Shown: in pieces, positions 48,506-57,350 of the stretch
Numbering within the stretch: position 1 is the stretch's first letter
Layout of the letters: each line of letters opens with the position of its first letter
NCBI RefSeq assembly: GCF_009862785.1
Contig: NZ_WWHU01000001.1
Span: forward strand, 3,472,001-3,536,000
Origin: Gordonia sp. SID5947
GTDB lineage: Bacteria > Actinomycetota > Actinomycetes > Mycobacteriales > Mycobacteriaceae
Direction: 5' to 3'
Length of the DNA stretch: 64,000 bases
Made by a program: the position numbers and the translations under genes
The notes under the pieces: generated by a model
Told to the model about the DNA's origin: nothing
The model's input: the letters and a program-made list of their open reading frames with translations, nothing else
Database searches by the model: none

Positions 48506-49954
48506 ATGGGTCAGTCGGCCACCCGACAACCAGGTACAGCGGAGATGGGTACGGCGGCGACAGGGACCGCGGCGACAGATACAGCGGCGACAGATACAGC
48601 GGCGATGCTGCCAACGGCGCCGGCGCAGACGCTCGTGCATGGACGAGATCGGCTGTCCGGTCGCCTACCCGCGACGGTCGGCGGTGCCCGCGCCTGGGTC
48701 ATCACGGTGATGTTGATGCTGCTGATGATGATCAACTTCGCCGACAAGGCGGTGTTGGGCCTGGCTGCGACCAGCATTCGTGAGGAGTTCGGGCTCACCG
48801 CACAGCAGTACGGCACCATCTCGAGTGCCTTCTTCCTGTTGTTCAGCGTGTCGGCGGTGGTGGTCGGTCATCTCGCGGACCGCTTCAGCACCAAGAAGGT
48901 GTTGCTGGTCCTCGCGTTGATCTGGTCCGTCGCGATGCTGCCGGTGATCGGCCCGGCCGGCTTCCTGGTGATCCTGCTGTCACGGGTCGTCCTCGGTGCC
49001 GCCGAAGGCCCGGCCTTCGGCGTCGCGCAGCATGCGGTGCACAAGTGGTTCGACGACGCGGACCGCAGCGTGCCGACGGCCTGGTTGACCATCGCGACGT
49101 CGTTGGGTGTGATCGTCGGTGCGCCGGCGCTGTCCTGGATGATCGACGCGCACGGGTGGCGGTCGGCCTTTCTGCTCGTCGCCGTCGTCGGCGTGGTGTG
49201 GAGTGCGGTGTGGCTGGTGGTCGGGCGCGACGGCCCGATCGATCTGCACGCGACCGACATCTCCACCCAACGCGTCCGCCCTCTCGATCGCATTCATGTG
49301 CCGGTGCGCAAGGTCCTGAGCACGCGGACGTGGATCGGGTGCGCGCTGAGTGCGTTCGCCGGGTACTGGGCCGTGTCACTGCTGATCGCCTGGGTGCCGG
49401 CCTTCTTGACCGATGACCTCGGATACAGCAAGGCGACCTCTGGGACACTCACGGCGCTACCCTGGATCGTCGGTGTGATCGCTTTGTTCGCACAGGGATT
49501 CGGAACCCAGCGCCTCATGCGCAGCGGGGTGTCCAGTCGCTGGGCGCGCGGAGTGATGCCCGGCCTCATCACCCTCGCCGCGGGCGCTTTCACTCTCGTG
49601 AGCATCTTCGCTCACGGCAACGGGATGACGCTCGCGCTGCTGACCATCGGACTCGGACTGTCCGGCGCGGCGTTCGCCGCGGGGATGGTTGCGTGCGGGG
49701 AGATCGCACCCGTCGGTCAGCGCGGCGTGGTGCTCGGAACCTTCGTCGCGTTCTACTCCCTGGCGGGCGTGATCGCGCCGTACGTGGCCGGAGTCCTGGT
49801 GGACCGGGCAGGCGACGATCCCACCTCCGGATACACCGCGACGTTCGCTCTCACCGGCGTCATCGCGATCGTCGGAGGTCTGCTCGCCATCACCTTGGTC
49901 AGTCCGGAACGCGACGCCGCGCTCCTGACCGCGGCCGCCGGCCAATCGGACTGA
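48506..49954 (+). CDS. MFS transporter, cassette A
   Basis: 482 residues, 12 predicted helices, MFS loop motif GHLADRFSTKK. Start ATG 48506 after AAGGAAACACG. Residues about 13-33 are a 5-residue repeat (TAATG/TAATD) from a 15-bp tandem repeat, absent in the paralog at 55915. Followed by the alkylsulfatase; likely imports the alkyl sulfate or exports a product. Confidence 0.9.
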   Translation: MGQSATRQPGTAEMGTAATGTAATDTAATDTAAMLPTAPAQTLVHGRDRLSGRLPATVGGARAWVITVMLMLLMMINFADKAVLGLAATSIREEFGLTAQQYGTISSAFFLLFSVSAVVVGHLADRFSTKKVLLVLALIWSVAMLPVIGPAGFLVILLSRVVLGAAEGPAFGVAQHAVHKWFDDADRSVPTAWLTIATSLGVIVGAPALSWMIDAHGWRSAFLLVAVVGVVWSAVWLVVGRDGPIDLHATDISTQRVRPLDRIHVPVRKVLSTRTWIGCALSAFAGYWAVSLLIAWVPAFLTDDLGYSKATSGTLTALPWIVGVIALFAQGFGTQRLMRSGVSSRWARGVMPGLITLAAGAFTLVSIFAHGNGMTLALLTIGLGLSGAAFAAGMVACGEIAPVGQRGVVLGTFVAFYSLAGVIAPYVAGVLVDRAGDDPTSGYTATFALTGVIAIVGGLLAITLVSPERDAALLTAAAGQSD

Positions 49955-50005
49955 CCAGACCACAACACACAACTACGCACAAACCGAAGCTCGAACGGAG
50001 ATCTC

Positions 50006-51901
50006 TTGTCCACCAGCAGCAAACCGGCAACCACCCACACCGCGGCCGCCAACCGGGCCGTGTTCGACAACCTGCACTTCGAGGATCGTCGTGCCTACGA
50101 CGACTCGCGCCGAGGATTCGTCGCCACCCTGGATCCGATGGTCATCACCGACGACACCGGACGAGTGGTGTGGGATCTGGAGCGCTTCGCCTTCCTCGAC
50201 GACGACGCACCCGACACCGTCAACCCCAGCCTGTGGCGGATCTCCCAGTTGCACAACGCACACGGACTGTTCCGCGTGGCCGACCACATCTACCAGCTTC
50301 GCGGCTTCGACATCTCCAACATGACCGTCATCGAGGGCGACACCGGCTATGTGGTGATCGATCCGCTGACCTCTGTCGAATGTGCCCGCGCCGCAATGGA
50401 CCTGGTGTACGAGAACCTGGGGCATCGTCCCATCCGCGCGATCCTCTACACCCATAGCCACGCCGATCATTTCGGCGGCGTCAAGGGCATCGTCTCCGAA
50501 GACGACGTGACCAGTGGCGCCGTGCGGGTGGTGGCGCCGCTCGGGTTCCTCGAACACGCCGTCAGCGAGAATGTCTATGCGGGCAACGCCATGATTCGGC
50601 GAGCCGAGTACATGTACGGGCAGAACCTGCCGGTCAACGGGACCGGGGTGATCTCCACCGGTCTGGGTATCGCGTTGTCGCAGGGGCAGATGAGTCTGCT
50701 GCAACCGACCGACGTGATCTCCGCGAGCGGTCAGGAGCTGGTGCTCGACGGCATCCGGTTCGAGTTCCAGTACACACCGGACTCCGAGGCGCCGGCCGAG
50801 ATGCATTTCTACCTGCCCGACATGCGGGCATTGTGCATGGCCGAGAACGTGTCTCACCACATGCACAACCTCTACACGCCGCGCGGAGCGCAGGTCCGCG
50901 ACGCGCTGGGCTGGAGTCGTTACCTCGACGAGGCGCTGCAGCGGTACGGCAGCGTGACCGACGTGATGTTCATCTGCCACCAGTGGCCGGTGTGGGGGTC
51001 GGAGGCGATCTGCGATCTGCTGGCCGAGCACCGCGATCTCTACCGCTACATCCACGACGAGACGCTGCGGTTGGCCGCCCACGGGTACACGATGACCGAG
51101 ATCGGCGAGATGATCGAACTCCCCGAGGGACTCGCCACCTCGTGGACCGCGCGCGGCTACTACGGATCGCTCAACCACAACGCCAAGGGCGTCTACCAGA
51201 AGTACCTGGGTTGGTTCGACGGTAACCCCGCCCACCTGCACCCGCACACGCCGGTCGAGACGGGCCGACGGTACGTCGAGTTCATGGGTGGCGCCGACTC
51301 GGTGATCGAGAAGGCGCGCACCGCATTCGACGAGGGTGACTACCGGTGGGTGGCCGAGGTGGTCAATCACGTCGTGTTCGCCGAGCCCGACAACACCGCC
51401 GCCCGGGAACTGCAGGCCGACGCGTTGGAGCAACTCGGGTACCAGAGCGAGTCTGCCCCGTGGCGCAACTTCTACCTGACCGGCGCACAGGACCTTCGTG
51501 AGGGCGTTCATGCCGACGCGAATGCGTTGGGGGCCAACGAGGTGGTCGCCGCGATGACCGTCGACATGCTGCTCGACTACCTGGCCGTCCGGCTGAACGG
51601 ACCAAAGGCGGGCGGACGTCACTTCACCCTGCGGCTCGACATCTCGGACGCCGCCGAGTCCCGGATGCTCGAGCTGACGCGCGGGGTGCTCAACGGCACG
51701 CCGACCGAACCGGGCGCCGACGCCGACGCGACCGCGCAGTTGACCAAGGCGACGTTGACCGGTCTGGCGCTCGGCGCCGTCCAGCTCGCCGACGCGGTGG
51801 CGGCCGGCAAGGTCGAGCTGGGTGGCGACGAGAGTGTCGTCTACGACCTGTTCGCTCTGCTCGACACGTTCACGCGGTCGTTCAACATCGTCACACCGTG
51901 A
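50006..51901 (+). CDS. Zn-dependent alkylsulfatase (SdsA/BDS1 type), cassette A
   Basis: Hydrolyses primary or secondary alkyl sulfates to alcohol and sulfate. 631 residues from TTG 50006, with GGAG five bases upstream. Metallo-beta-lactamase motif THSHADHFGG (His150, His152, Asp154, His155), then YTPDSEAPAEMHFYLPD and SHHMHNLYTPRGAQ, and a C-terminal SCP2-like domain. No signal peptide, so probably intracellular. The paralog at 57351 is alike throughout and also uses TTG. The DUF202 pair follows, its start overlapping this stop. Confidence 0.93.
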   Translation: MSTSSKPATTHTAAANRAVFDNLHFEDRRAYDDSRRGFVATLDPMVITDDTGRVVWDLERFAFLDDDAPDTVNPSLWRISQLHNAHGLFRVADHIYQLRGFDISNMTVIEGDTGYVVIDPLTSVECARAAMDLVYENLGHRPIRAILYTHSHADHFGGVKGIVSEDDVTSGAVRVVAPLGFLEHAVSENVYAGNAMIRRAEYMYGQNLPVNGTGVISTGLGIALSQGQMSLLQPTDVISASGQELVLDGIRFEFQYTPDSEAPAEMHFYLPDMRALCMAENVSHHMHNLYTPRGAQVRDALGWSRYLDEALQRYGSVTDVMFICHQWPVWGSEAICDLLAEHRDLYRYIHDETLRLAAHGYTMTEIGEMIELPEGLATSWTARGYYGSLNHNAKGVYQKYLGWFDGNPAHLHPHTPVETGRRYVEFMGGADSVIEKARTAFDEGDYRWVAEVVNHVVFAEPDNTAARELQADALEQLGYQSESAPWRNFYLTGAQDLREGVHADANALGANEVVAAMTVDMLLDYLAVRLNGPKAGGRHFTLRLDISDAAESRMLELTRGVLNGTPTEPGADADATAQLTKATLTGLALGAVQLADAVAAGKVELGGDESVVYDLFALLDTFTRSFNIVTP

Positions 51902-52290
51902 GCTCGCGGGCTATGGAGGAGAAGGCAACGGGCACTGCGGTCGACGACCCGGGGCAGGCGACACCGGATCACGAGCCCGACTACCGGTTCACGCTGGCCA
52001 ACGAGCGCACGTTCCTCGCCTGGATCCGCACGGCACTCGCGCTGCTGGCGGCCGGCGTCGCGGCGGAGGAGTTGATCGGCAAGGGCACCGGCAATCTCGA
52101 TCACTCCGTCCTCGCGGTGGCATGTGTGGTGGTGGCAACGGTGTTGTCGCTGGGCGCCTTCTACCGGTGGCGTCGGCTGCAGGCGGCAATGCGGCGCAGT
52201 GAGCCGTTGCCGCCTGCCACCATCGTGCGTGTCACGGTCGGCGGTGTGTGTGCCATCGCGCTGGTGTGCGTGGTGGTCGTGATCCTGTGA
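51898..52290 (+). CDS. DUF202 membrane protein
   Basis: 130 residues, GTG 51898 overlapping the alkylsulfatase stop (GTGA); ATG 51913 is an alternative. The DUF202 motif is NERTFLAWIRTALALLAAGVA, with three membrane helices. Translational coupling suggests coexpression with alkyl-sulfate breakdown, but the family function is unknown. Confidence 0.85.
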   Translation: MSSRAMEEKATGTAVDDPGQATPDHEPDYRFTLANERTFLAWIRTALALLAAGVAAEELIGKGTGNLDHSVLAVACVVVATVLSLGAFYRWRRLQAAMRRSEPLPPATIVRVTVGGVCAIALVCVVVVIL

Positions 52291-52598
52291 CGTCCACGTC
52301 GGCGGGCGATCCCGGCTTGCAGCCGGAGCGAACTCTGTTGGCTTGGCGCCGAACCACATTGACGGCGACCGGCGTACTGCTGCTGTGCTGTCGAGTGCTC
52401 GCCGTCCACCACACCGCGGCCCATGCGGTGGCGGCGGGCGTGGCCGCTCTGCTCGTCGCCGCACTGTGCGGTGGGATGGCCCAGCGGGCACGCCGGTATC
52501 GCGCGGATCCGCGCAACAGTGCGCAGGCATCACCGGCGCTGCTACTCCTGATCGCGCTGGCGATCGCGTGTGTCGGGGTGCTGGCGGCCATCGGGTAA
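52287..52598 (+). CDS. Second DUF202-like membrane protein
   Basis: 103 residues, GTG 52287 overlapping the previous stop. Motif QPERTLLAWRRTTLTATGVL, three helices. Pairs of adjacent DUF202 proteins are common; they may form a complex. Ends before an inverted repeat at 52604. Confidence 0.85.
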   Translation: MTSTSAGDPGLQPERTLLAWRRTTLTATGVLLLCCRVLAVHHTAAHAVAAGVAALLVAALCGGMAQRARRYRADPRNSAQASPALLLLIALAIACVGVLAAIG

Positions 52599-52603
52599 CC
52601 ACG

Positions 52604-52670
52604 TTCGTCCCCCGGGTATCGTCAATTCCTCCGCGTGCTTGTGGGGGATGAACTGATACTCGGGGACGAA
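52604..52670. terminator. Inverted repeat between convergent genes
   Basis: TTCGTCCCCCGGGTATC (52604-52620) and GATACTCGGGGACGAA (52655-52670) pair with small mismatches around a 34-nt loop. It separates cassette A from the convergent acyl-CoA ligase and is a likely bidirectional terminator. Confidence 0.65.
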
Positions 52671-52686
52671 CCGTGGTCGTCAGACC

Positions 52687-54309
52687 TCAGATCCGCGTGA
52701 CGTCGAGGTCGCCGTCCTGGTACTGCGTACGCAGACGCTTCTTGTCGAACTTGCCGACGCTGGTCTTGGGGACCTCGTTGATCACCGTCCAGTTCTCTGG
52801 CAGCTGCCACTTGGCGACCTTGTCGGACAAGAAGTCGCGCAGCGTGTCGGCGGTGGCGTCGGAGCCGTCGCGCAACACCACGGCAACCAGGGGCCGCTCG
52901 TCCCACTTGGCATCGGGCACCCCGATGACCGCCGCCTCGATGACATCGGGGTGGCCCATGACGGCGTTCTCGAGATCGACCGAGGAGATCCACTCACCAC
53001 CGGATTTGATGATGTCCTTGGTGCGGTCGGTGAGGGTGAGATAGCCGTCGGGAGTGATGGATCCGACGTCGCCGGTGCGCAGCCAACCGTCGTGGAACTT
53101 GTCCGGCGCCTCGACCCCGTAGTAGGCGCCGGCTATCCACGGCCCACGGACCTCGAGCTCACCGACGGTCTTGCCGTCGTTGGGGACGAGCTCGCCGAGA
53201 TCGTCGACGAGCCGCGCCTGCACCGACGCGGGGAAGCGGCCCTGCGTATAGCGGTAGCGCCAGCGCTCTTCGCCCTCGGTGCCGGCGGGCGGCCGGGCCA
53301 CCGAGCCCAGCGGTGACGTCTCGGTCATGCCCCAGGCGTGCAGCACCTGGACGTCGTGGTCCTCGTCGAAGGTGTGCATCAGGGACGGTGGCACCGCGGA
53401 CCCGCCGATGAGGACGTCGTGCATGCACGAGATGTCCTGGGGATGTTGTTCGAGGTACTGGTGCAAACCGAGCCAGATCGTGGGGACCGCGGCGGCGAAG
53501 GTCGGCTTCTCGGCGGCGATCAACGCGGCGAGGGGCTCCGGCTGCAGGAACCGGTCGGGCATGATCAGCGACGCCCCGATCATGAACGCTGCGTAGGGCA
53601 ACCCCCACGACATGGCATGGAACTGCGGCACCACCGCCAGCGCACGGTCGCCCTGCTTGAGTGCAGGTCCGTCGGTCATGCACACCTGCATCGAGTGCAT
53701 GTAGATCGAACGATGCGAGTAGGCAACACCTTTCGGGTCACCGGTGGTGCCAGAGGTGTAGCACATGGCAGCTGCCGAACGCTCGTCGACCTCAGGCCAC
53801 TCGAACTCGGTCGGCTGATCGGCGATCAACTGCTCGTAGGAATGCACCTGCACACCGTCGGGAGCGTCGACGCCCTCGGCCGATTCGCCGGTCACGATGA
53901 TGTGCTTGACCGTGCTCAGCTGCGGCAGCTGTGGATTGAGCAGGGGGAGCAGGGTGGGGTCGACGATGATGACCCGATCTTCGCCGTGGTTGGCGACGAA
54001 CACCAGTTGCTCCGGGAACAGCCGGATGTTGAGGGTATGGAGTACCGCGCCCATCGAGGGCACCGCGAGGTAGGCCTCCAGGTGTTCGGCGTTGTTCCAC
54101 ATGAACGTGGCGACCCGCTCGTCGCCGGTCACTCCCAGCCCGCGCAGCGCGTGCGCCAGCTGTGCGCAGCGTTGCCCGACCTCGGCGTAGCTGCGGCGGC
54201 GAGCACCGGCATCGGTCCAGGTGACCACCTCGGCGGTGCCATGGACGGTGCTGCCGTGGCGGAGGAGTTGGGCAATCGAGAGGGGAGCGTCTTGCATTGT
54301 GCTGAGCAT
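52687..54309 (-). CDS. Fatty-acyl-CoA ligase (AMP-forming)
   Basis: 540 residues from ATG 54309 after AAGGAATCTCG. Motifs: P-loop YTSGTTGDPKGVAYSH, WGMTETSPLG, GDVGSITPDGYLTLTDRTKD, and C-terminal Lys in TSVGKFDKKRLR. Activates fatty acids, probably of medium chain. It lies between the two alkylsulfatase cassettes, on the same strand and downstream of the second regulator, so it can take the fatty acid formed by the aldehyde dehydrogenase into beta-oxidation. Confidence 0.92.
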   Translation of the reverse strand: MLSTMQDAPLSIAQLLRHGSTVHGTAEVVTWTDAGARRRSYAEVGQRCAQLAHALRGLGVTGDERVATFMWNNAEHLEAYLAVPSMGAVLHTLNIRLFPEQLVFVANHGEDRVIIVDPTLLPLLNPQLPQLSTVKHIIVTGESAEGVDAPDGVQVHSYEQLIADQPTEFEWPEVDERSAAAMCYTSGTTGDPKGVAYSHRSIYMHSMQVCMTDGPALKQGDRALAVVPQFHAMSWGLPYAAFMIGASLIMPDRFLQPEPLAALIAAEKPTFAAAVPTIWLGLHQYLEQHPQDISCMHDVLIGGSAVPPSLMHTFDEDHDVQVLHAWGMTETSPLGSVARPPAGTEGEERWRYRYTQGRFPASVQARLVDDLGELVPNDGKTVGELEVRGPWIAGAYYGVEAPDKFHDGWLRTGDVGSITPDGYLTLTDRTKDIIKSGGEWISSVDLENAVMGHPDVIEAAVIGVPDAKWDERPLVAVVLRDGSDATADTLRDFLSDKVAKWQLPENWTVINEVPKTSVGKFDKKRLRTQYQDGDLDVTRI

Positions 54310-54339
54310 CGAGATTCCTTTTCGTCGAACTGTGCGTCA

Positions 54340-54358
54340 GCTGTGGTCGTGTCACAGC
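54340..54358. promoter_or_regulatory. Inverted repeat upstream of acyl-CoA ligase
   Basis: GCTGTG-N7-CACAGC about 30 bp before the ligase start. It could be an operator, but its 7-bp spacing differs from the 4-bp spacing of the palindromes in the divergent regions. Confidence 0.4.
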
Positions 54359-54462
54359 GTCCATCTGGTTCATCATTGCCCGATTTGCCGGATCGGGTCG
54401 TGGTTTTGCGCTCTCTGCTGAGCGCGCAGGTGGTCGGCGACTCTACTCGTGTTGGGAGACCG

Positions 54463-55668
54463 TCAAGGCGGCGCCGAATGCCGACACCCCTCGAAGCCGC
54501 TGGGGTCGACACCGGTGAGGGAGGTGAGGCGGTGCAGACGATTATTGACCGTATTTGGATGTACCGCAAGCGCTCTCGCTGTTCGGCCGCGATCCATGTC
54601 GCAGCGTAGATAGCACTCGAGGAACTCGATGAGCTCAGGAAACGGTTCGACGGCTGCGAGCATGCCACGCAGGTGTTCGCGAGCAGCGGACGGTCGGGAC
54701 AACTGATAGGCGAGCGCGACGTCTGCGAGGCGGTAGACTGTCCGCTCGGACGGATGTCCCGCCGACAATCGCAACACCTCGGTCGAGAGGACGCCGGCGG
54801 AAGGGAGCTCCGCGACGTCTACGCATTCCACGAGTCCCGCTCTCAGCATGACCCCGACCGCCGAGTGGATCCGGTCGACCAGATCGCAGGCGGTGTCGTA
54901 GGGCGTCGACGCGTCATCGGGGTCCACGGGTAGCAGAAGGTGTCCCCCGGCCGGACCGAGTGTGGAGATCATCGATCTCGTGCGGCGAAAGTCGGTCAAG
55001 CCGAGGATCTTTCGCATCTTTCGCCGGCCCGCGACCAGCCGACCGGTGGTGTCGTCGACCAGTTCGTCCGGTGTCGACTCGATCTCGAGCGCCAGCACGC
55101 TGTACTGCTTGACCAGCTCGATCTGAAAGCGGTCGGCGTATGGGCGGGCATCCTGACCGTCGAGCAGCATGCGTGCAACCAGGTGACCTGCGCCGCTCTT
55201 CTCACTGCCGAGGACCACTTGTTCCTGCTCGTACGCCTCGGCCAGGGTCGTCGTATACGTCCCGACCAAAGCCAGTAGCGCGGTGCCCAGATAGGTGACT
55301 TCAGCGGTCTCGTCGGCGTGTGCCACCGCGGACACTTCGTCCCACAACCGCCGGAAGCCACGCTGCCAGTTCTGGATCACCAGCGACAGCGGCACGCCCT
55401 CATCCGCTCGCTGCACGGCGATCTCGCGCGCGGGTTGCAGATCCTCGTCATCGGGACCGACGTTCTCGGCGATCGACCGCAGGATGACCGCGAGATTCCG
55501 ACGGGTCACCGATGGGAGCTCGGTCTGCCGGATCTCGGAGGGAAGCGAACGGAGCAGGTCGGCATCGTCGAGGGTCGATTGCCGAATGAGCTCGGACACG
55601 CGGGTTTGCAGGCGTTTGAGGAGCTGTTCGACGCCCGCGGGCGGCGGCGCGGGTGATAGCGATCTCAT
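54463..55668 (-). CDS. PucR-type transcriptional regulator, cassette B
   Basis: 401 residues from ATG 55668 with AGGAGG upstream (ATG 55704 possible but would cover palindrome P1). Same architecture as the cassette A regulator, with C-terminal HTH (YLRCDMDRGRTARALAVHPN, NNRLHRLT). Divergent from the second MFS gene. The acyl-CoA ligase follows after 153 bp and may be in its regulon. Confidence 0.9.
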   Translation of the reverse strand: MRSLSPAPPPAGVEQLLKRLQTRVSELIRQSTLDDADLLRSLPSEIRQTELPSVTRRNLAVILRSIAENVGPDDEDLQPAREIAVQRADEGVPLSLVIQNWQRGFRRLWDEVSAVAHADETAEVTYLGTALLALVGTYTTTLAEAYEQEQVVLGSEKSGAGHLVARMLLDGQDARPYADRFQIELVKQYSVLALEIESTPDELVDDTTGRLVAGRRKMRKILGLTDFRRTRSMISTLGPAGGHLLLPVDPDDASTPYDTACDLVDRIHSAVGVMLRAGLVECVDVAELPSAGVLSTEVLRLSAGHPSERTVYRLADVALAYQLSRPSAAREHLRGMLAAVEPFPELIEFLECYLRCDMDRGRTARALAVHPNTVNNRLHRLTSLTGVDPSGFEGCRHSAPP

Positions 55669-55685
55669 CGGCAACACCTCCTCGA

Positions 55686-55699
55686 TGTGCGAACGCACA
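55686..55699. promoter_or_regulatory. Operator palindrome P1, cassette B
   Basis: TGTGCGAACGCACA, extended by one pair to ATGTGCG/CGCACAT. Located 17 bp from the regulator start, the counterpart of 48308-48321. Confidence 0.6.
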
Positions 55700-55732
55700 T
55701 TCAACGGGCACTTTGACTGTGAAAAGACGTTC

Positions 55733-55761
55733 TTGTGGTGGTCGGATGACCATCGTAGCGT
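55733..55761 (+). promoter_or_regulatory. Promoter with operator P2 in its spacer, cassette B
   Basis: -35 TTGTGG (55733-55738), 17-bp spacer, -10 TAGCGT (55756-55761). The spacer begins with TGGTCGGATGACCA (55739-55752), centred 53 bp from P1 as in cassette A. The leader before ATG 55915 is about 145 nt. Confidence 0.65.
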
Positions 55762-55914
55762 GAAAAGCGTGCAGAAACTGTGACTGGCAACACAGCAGCT
55801 ATCAGCAGTGACATATCAGACGTAAAGACTGGCGCCAGCCATGACGCGCATTCATCCGAGACGCCGGCGACCCCGTTCCGGCGACACCAGTCGTCCTCGA
55901 CCTAAGGAATCTTG

Positions 55915-57306
55915 ATGGATCATTCGATCACCCAGCACCGCGGTGAGCCAACGTCGATCGCGCCGCCACCACCGGAGCAGGAGGCACGTCGTGACGGCCT
56001 CCGCCGCGGACGTCTGCCGGCACCGGTCGTCGGTGGCCGGCGGGCGTGGATGATCACCGGCCTGCTGATGGTGTTGATGATGATCAACTTCGCCGACAAG
56101 GCGGTCCTGGGACTGTCGGCGACCAGCATCCGCGAGGAGTTCGGAATCACCGCCGAGCAGTACGGCACCATCTCGAGCGCGTTTTTCCTCCTGTTCAGCA
56201 TCGCGGCACTGGTCGTCGGTCATCTCGCGGACCGCTTCAGCACCAGCAAAGTGCTGTTCGTCCTCGCGTTGATCTGGTCGGTGTCGATGCTGCCGGTCAT
56301 CGGGCCTGCGGGGTTCACCGTGCTGCTGGTGTCGCGAATCGTGTTGGGGGCAGCCGAAGGACCCGCCTTCGGGGTAGCGCAGCATGCGCTCCACAAGTGG
56401 TTCGAGGACGCCGATCGAAGCATTCCGACGGCCCTGCTCACCATCGCCACCTCGGTCGGGATCATCGTCGGTGCGCCCGCCCTGTCGTGGATGATCGTGA
56501 ATCATGGATGGCGGTCGGCCTTCATCCTCGTCGCCGTCATCGGCTTGGTGTGGAGCGCAGTGTGGCTGGTCGTCGGTCGTGAGGGCCCGGTCGACGTCCA
56601 CAGTTCATCGGCACGGTCGCAGTTCACGCGCCCCATCGATCGGATGCACGTGCCGCTGTGGCAGATCCTCGTGTCGCCGACCTGGCTGGGATGTGCACTG
56701 AGTTCCTTTGCCGCGTACTGGTCGGTGTCGCTGTTGATTGCATGGCTACCCGCCTTTCTGACCGATGATCTCGGCTACAGCAAGACCGAGACCGGGTTCA
56801 TCGCGACCCTGCCCTGGATCGTCGCGGTGATCACGCTGCTGGTCCAAGGCCTGGCAGTCCAGCGCCTGATGCACAACGGCGTGTCCAGCCGCTTGGCGCG
56901 AGGTGTTCTGCCCGGCATCATCCTGCTCGCATCGGGTGTGTGCACCCTCGGCTTTGTCTACGTGCCGGAGAGCGGCTTCACGATCGTTCTGGTCGCGCTG
57001 GGACTGGGACTGTCTGGCGCCGTCTTCGCCGCCGCGACCACCGTGTGTGGCGAGATCGCCCCGATCGGCCAGCGTGGAGCGGTCCTCGGCGCATTCGTCG
57101 CGGTCTACAGCCTCGCCGGCGTCATCGCACCGTTCGTCGCCGGTGTGTTCGTCGGATCGGCGGAGGACGCCACCGACACCGGCTACAGCCAGGTGTTCGG
57201 CCTCACCGGACTCATCGTCATCGTCGGTGGGGTGCTCGCCGTGACACTGATCCGTCCGGAACGCGACAAGGCCCGGCTGGCCGCCGCGGGGCGAACCATC
57301 AACTGA
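55915..57306 (+). CDS. MFS transporter, cassette B
   Basis: 463 residues from ATG 55915 (AAGGA six bases upstream). Closely similar to the cassette A transporter from INFADKAVLGLSATSIREEF onward (in part), with the same GHLADRFST loop and TM pattern, but without the repeat-rich N-terminus. First gene of an operon with alkylsulfatase, alcohol dehydrogenase and aldehyde dehydrogenase. Confidence 0.9.
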   Translation: MDHSITQHRGEPTSIAPPPPEQEARRDGLRRGRLPAPVVGGRRAWMITGLLMVLMMINFADKAVLGLSATSIREEFGITAEQYGTISSAFFLLFSIAALVVGHLADRFSTSKVLFVLALIWSVSMLPVIGPAGFTVLLVSRIVLGAAEGPAFGVAQHALHKWFEDADRSIPTALLTIATSVGIIVGAPALSWMIVNHGWRSAFILVAVIGLVWSAVWLVVGREGPVDVHSSSARSQFTRPIDRMHVPLWQILVSPTWLGCALSSFAAYWSVSLLIAWLPAFLTDDLGYSKTETGFIATLPWIVAVITLLVQGLAVQRLMHNGVSSRLARGVLPGIILLASGVCTLGFVYVPESGFTIVLVALGLGLSGAVFAAATTVCGEIAPIGQRGAVLGAFVAVYSLAGVIAPFVAGVFVGSAEDATDTGYSQVFGLTGLIVIVGGVLAVTLIRPERDKARLAAAGRTIN

Positions 57307-57350
57307 ACCTTCATATCCGACCACCATTGACCACCACGAACGGAGATACC

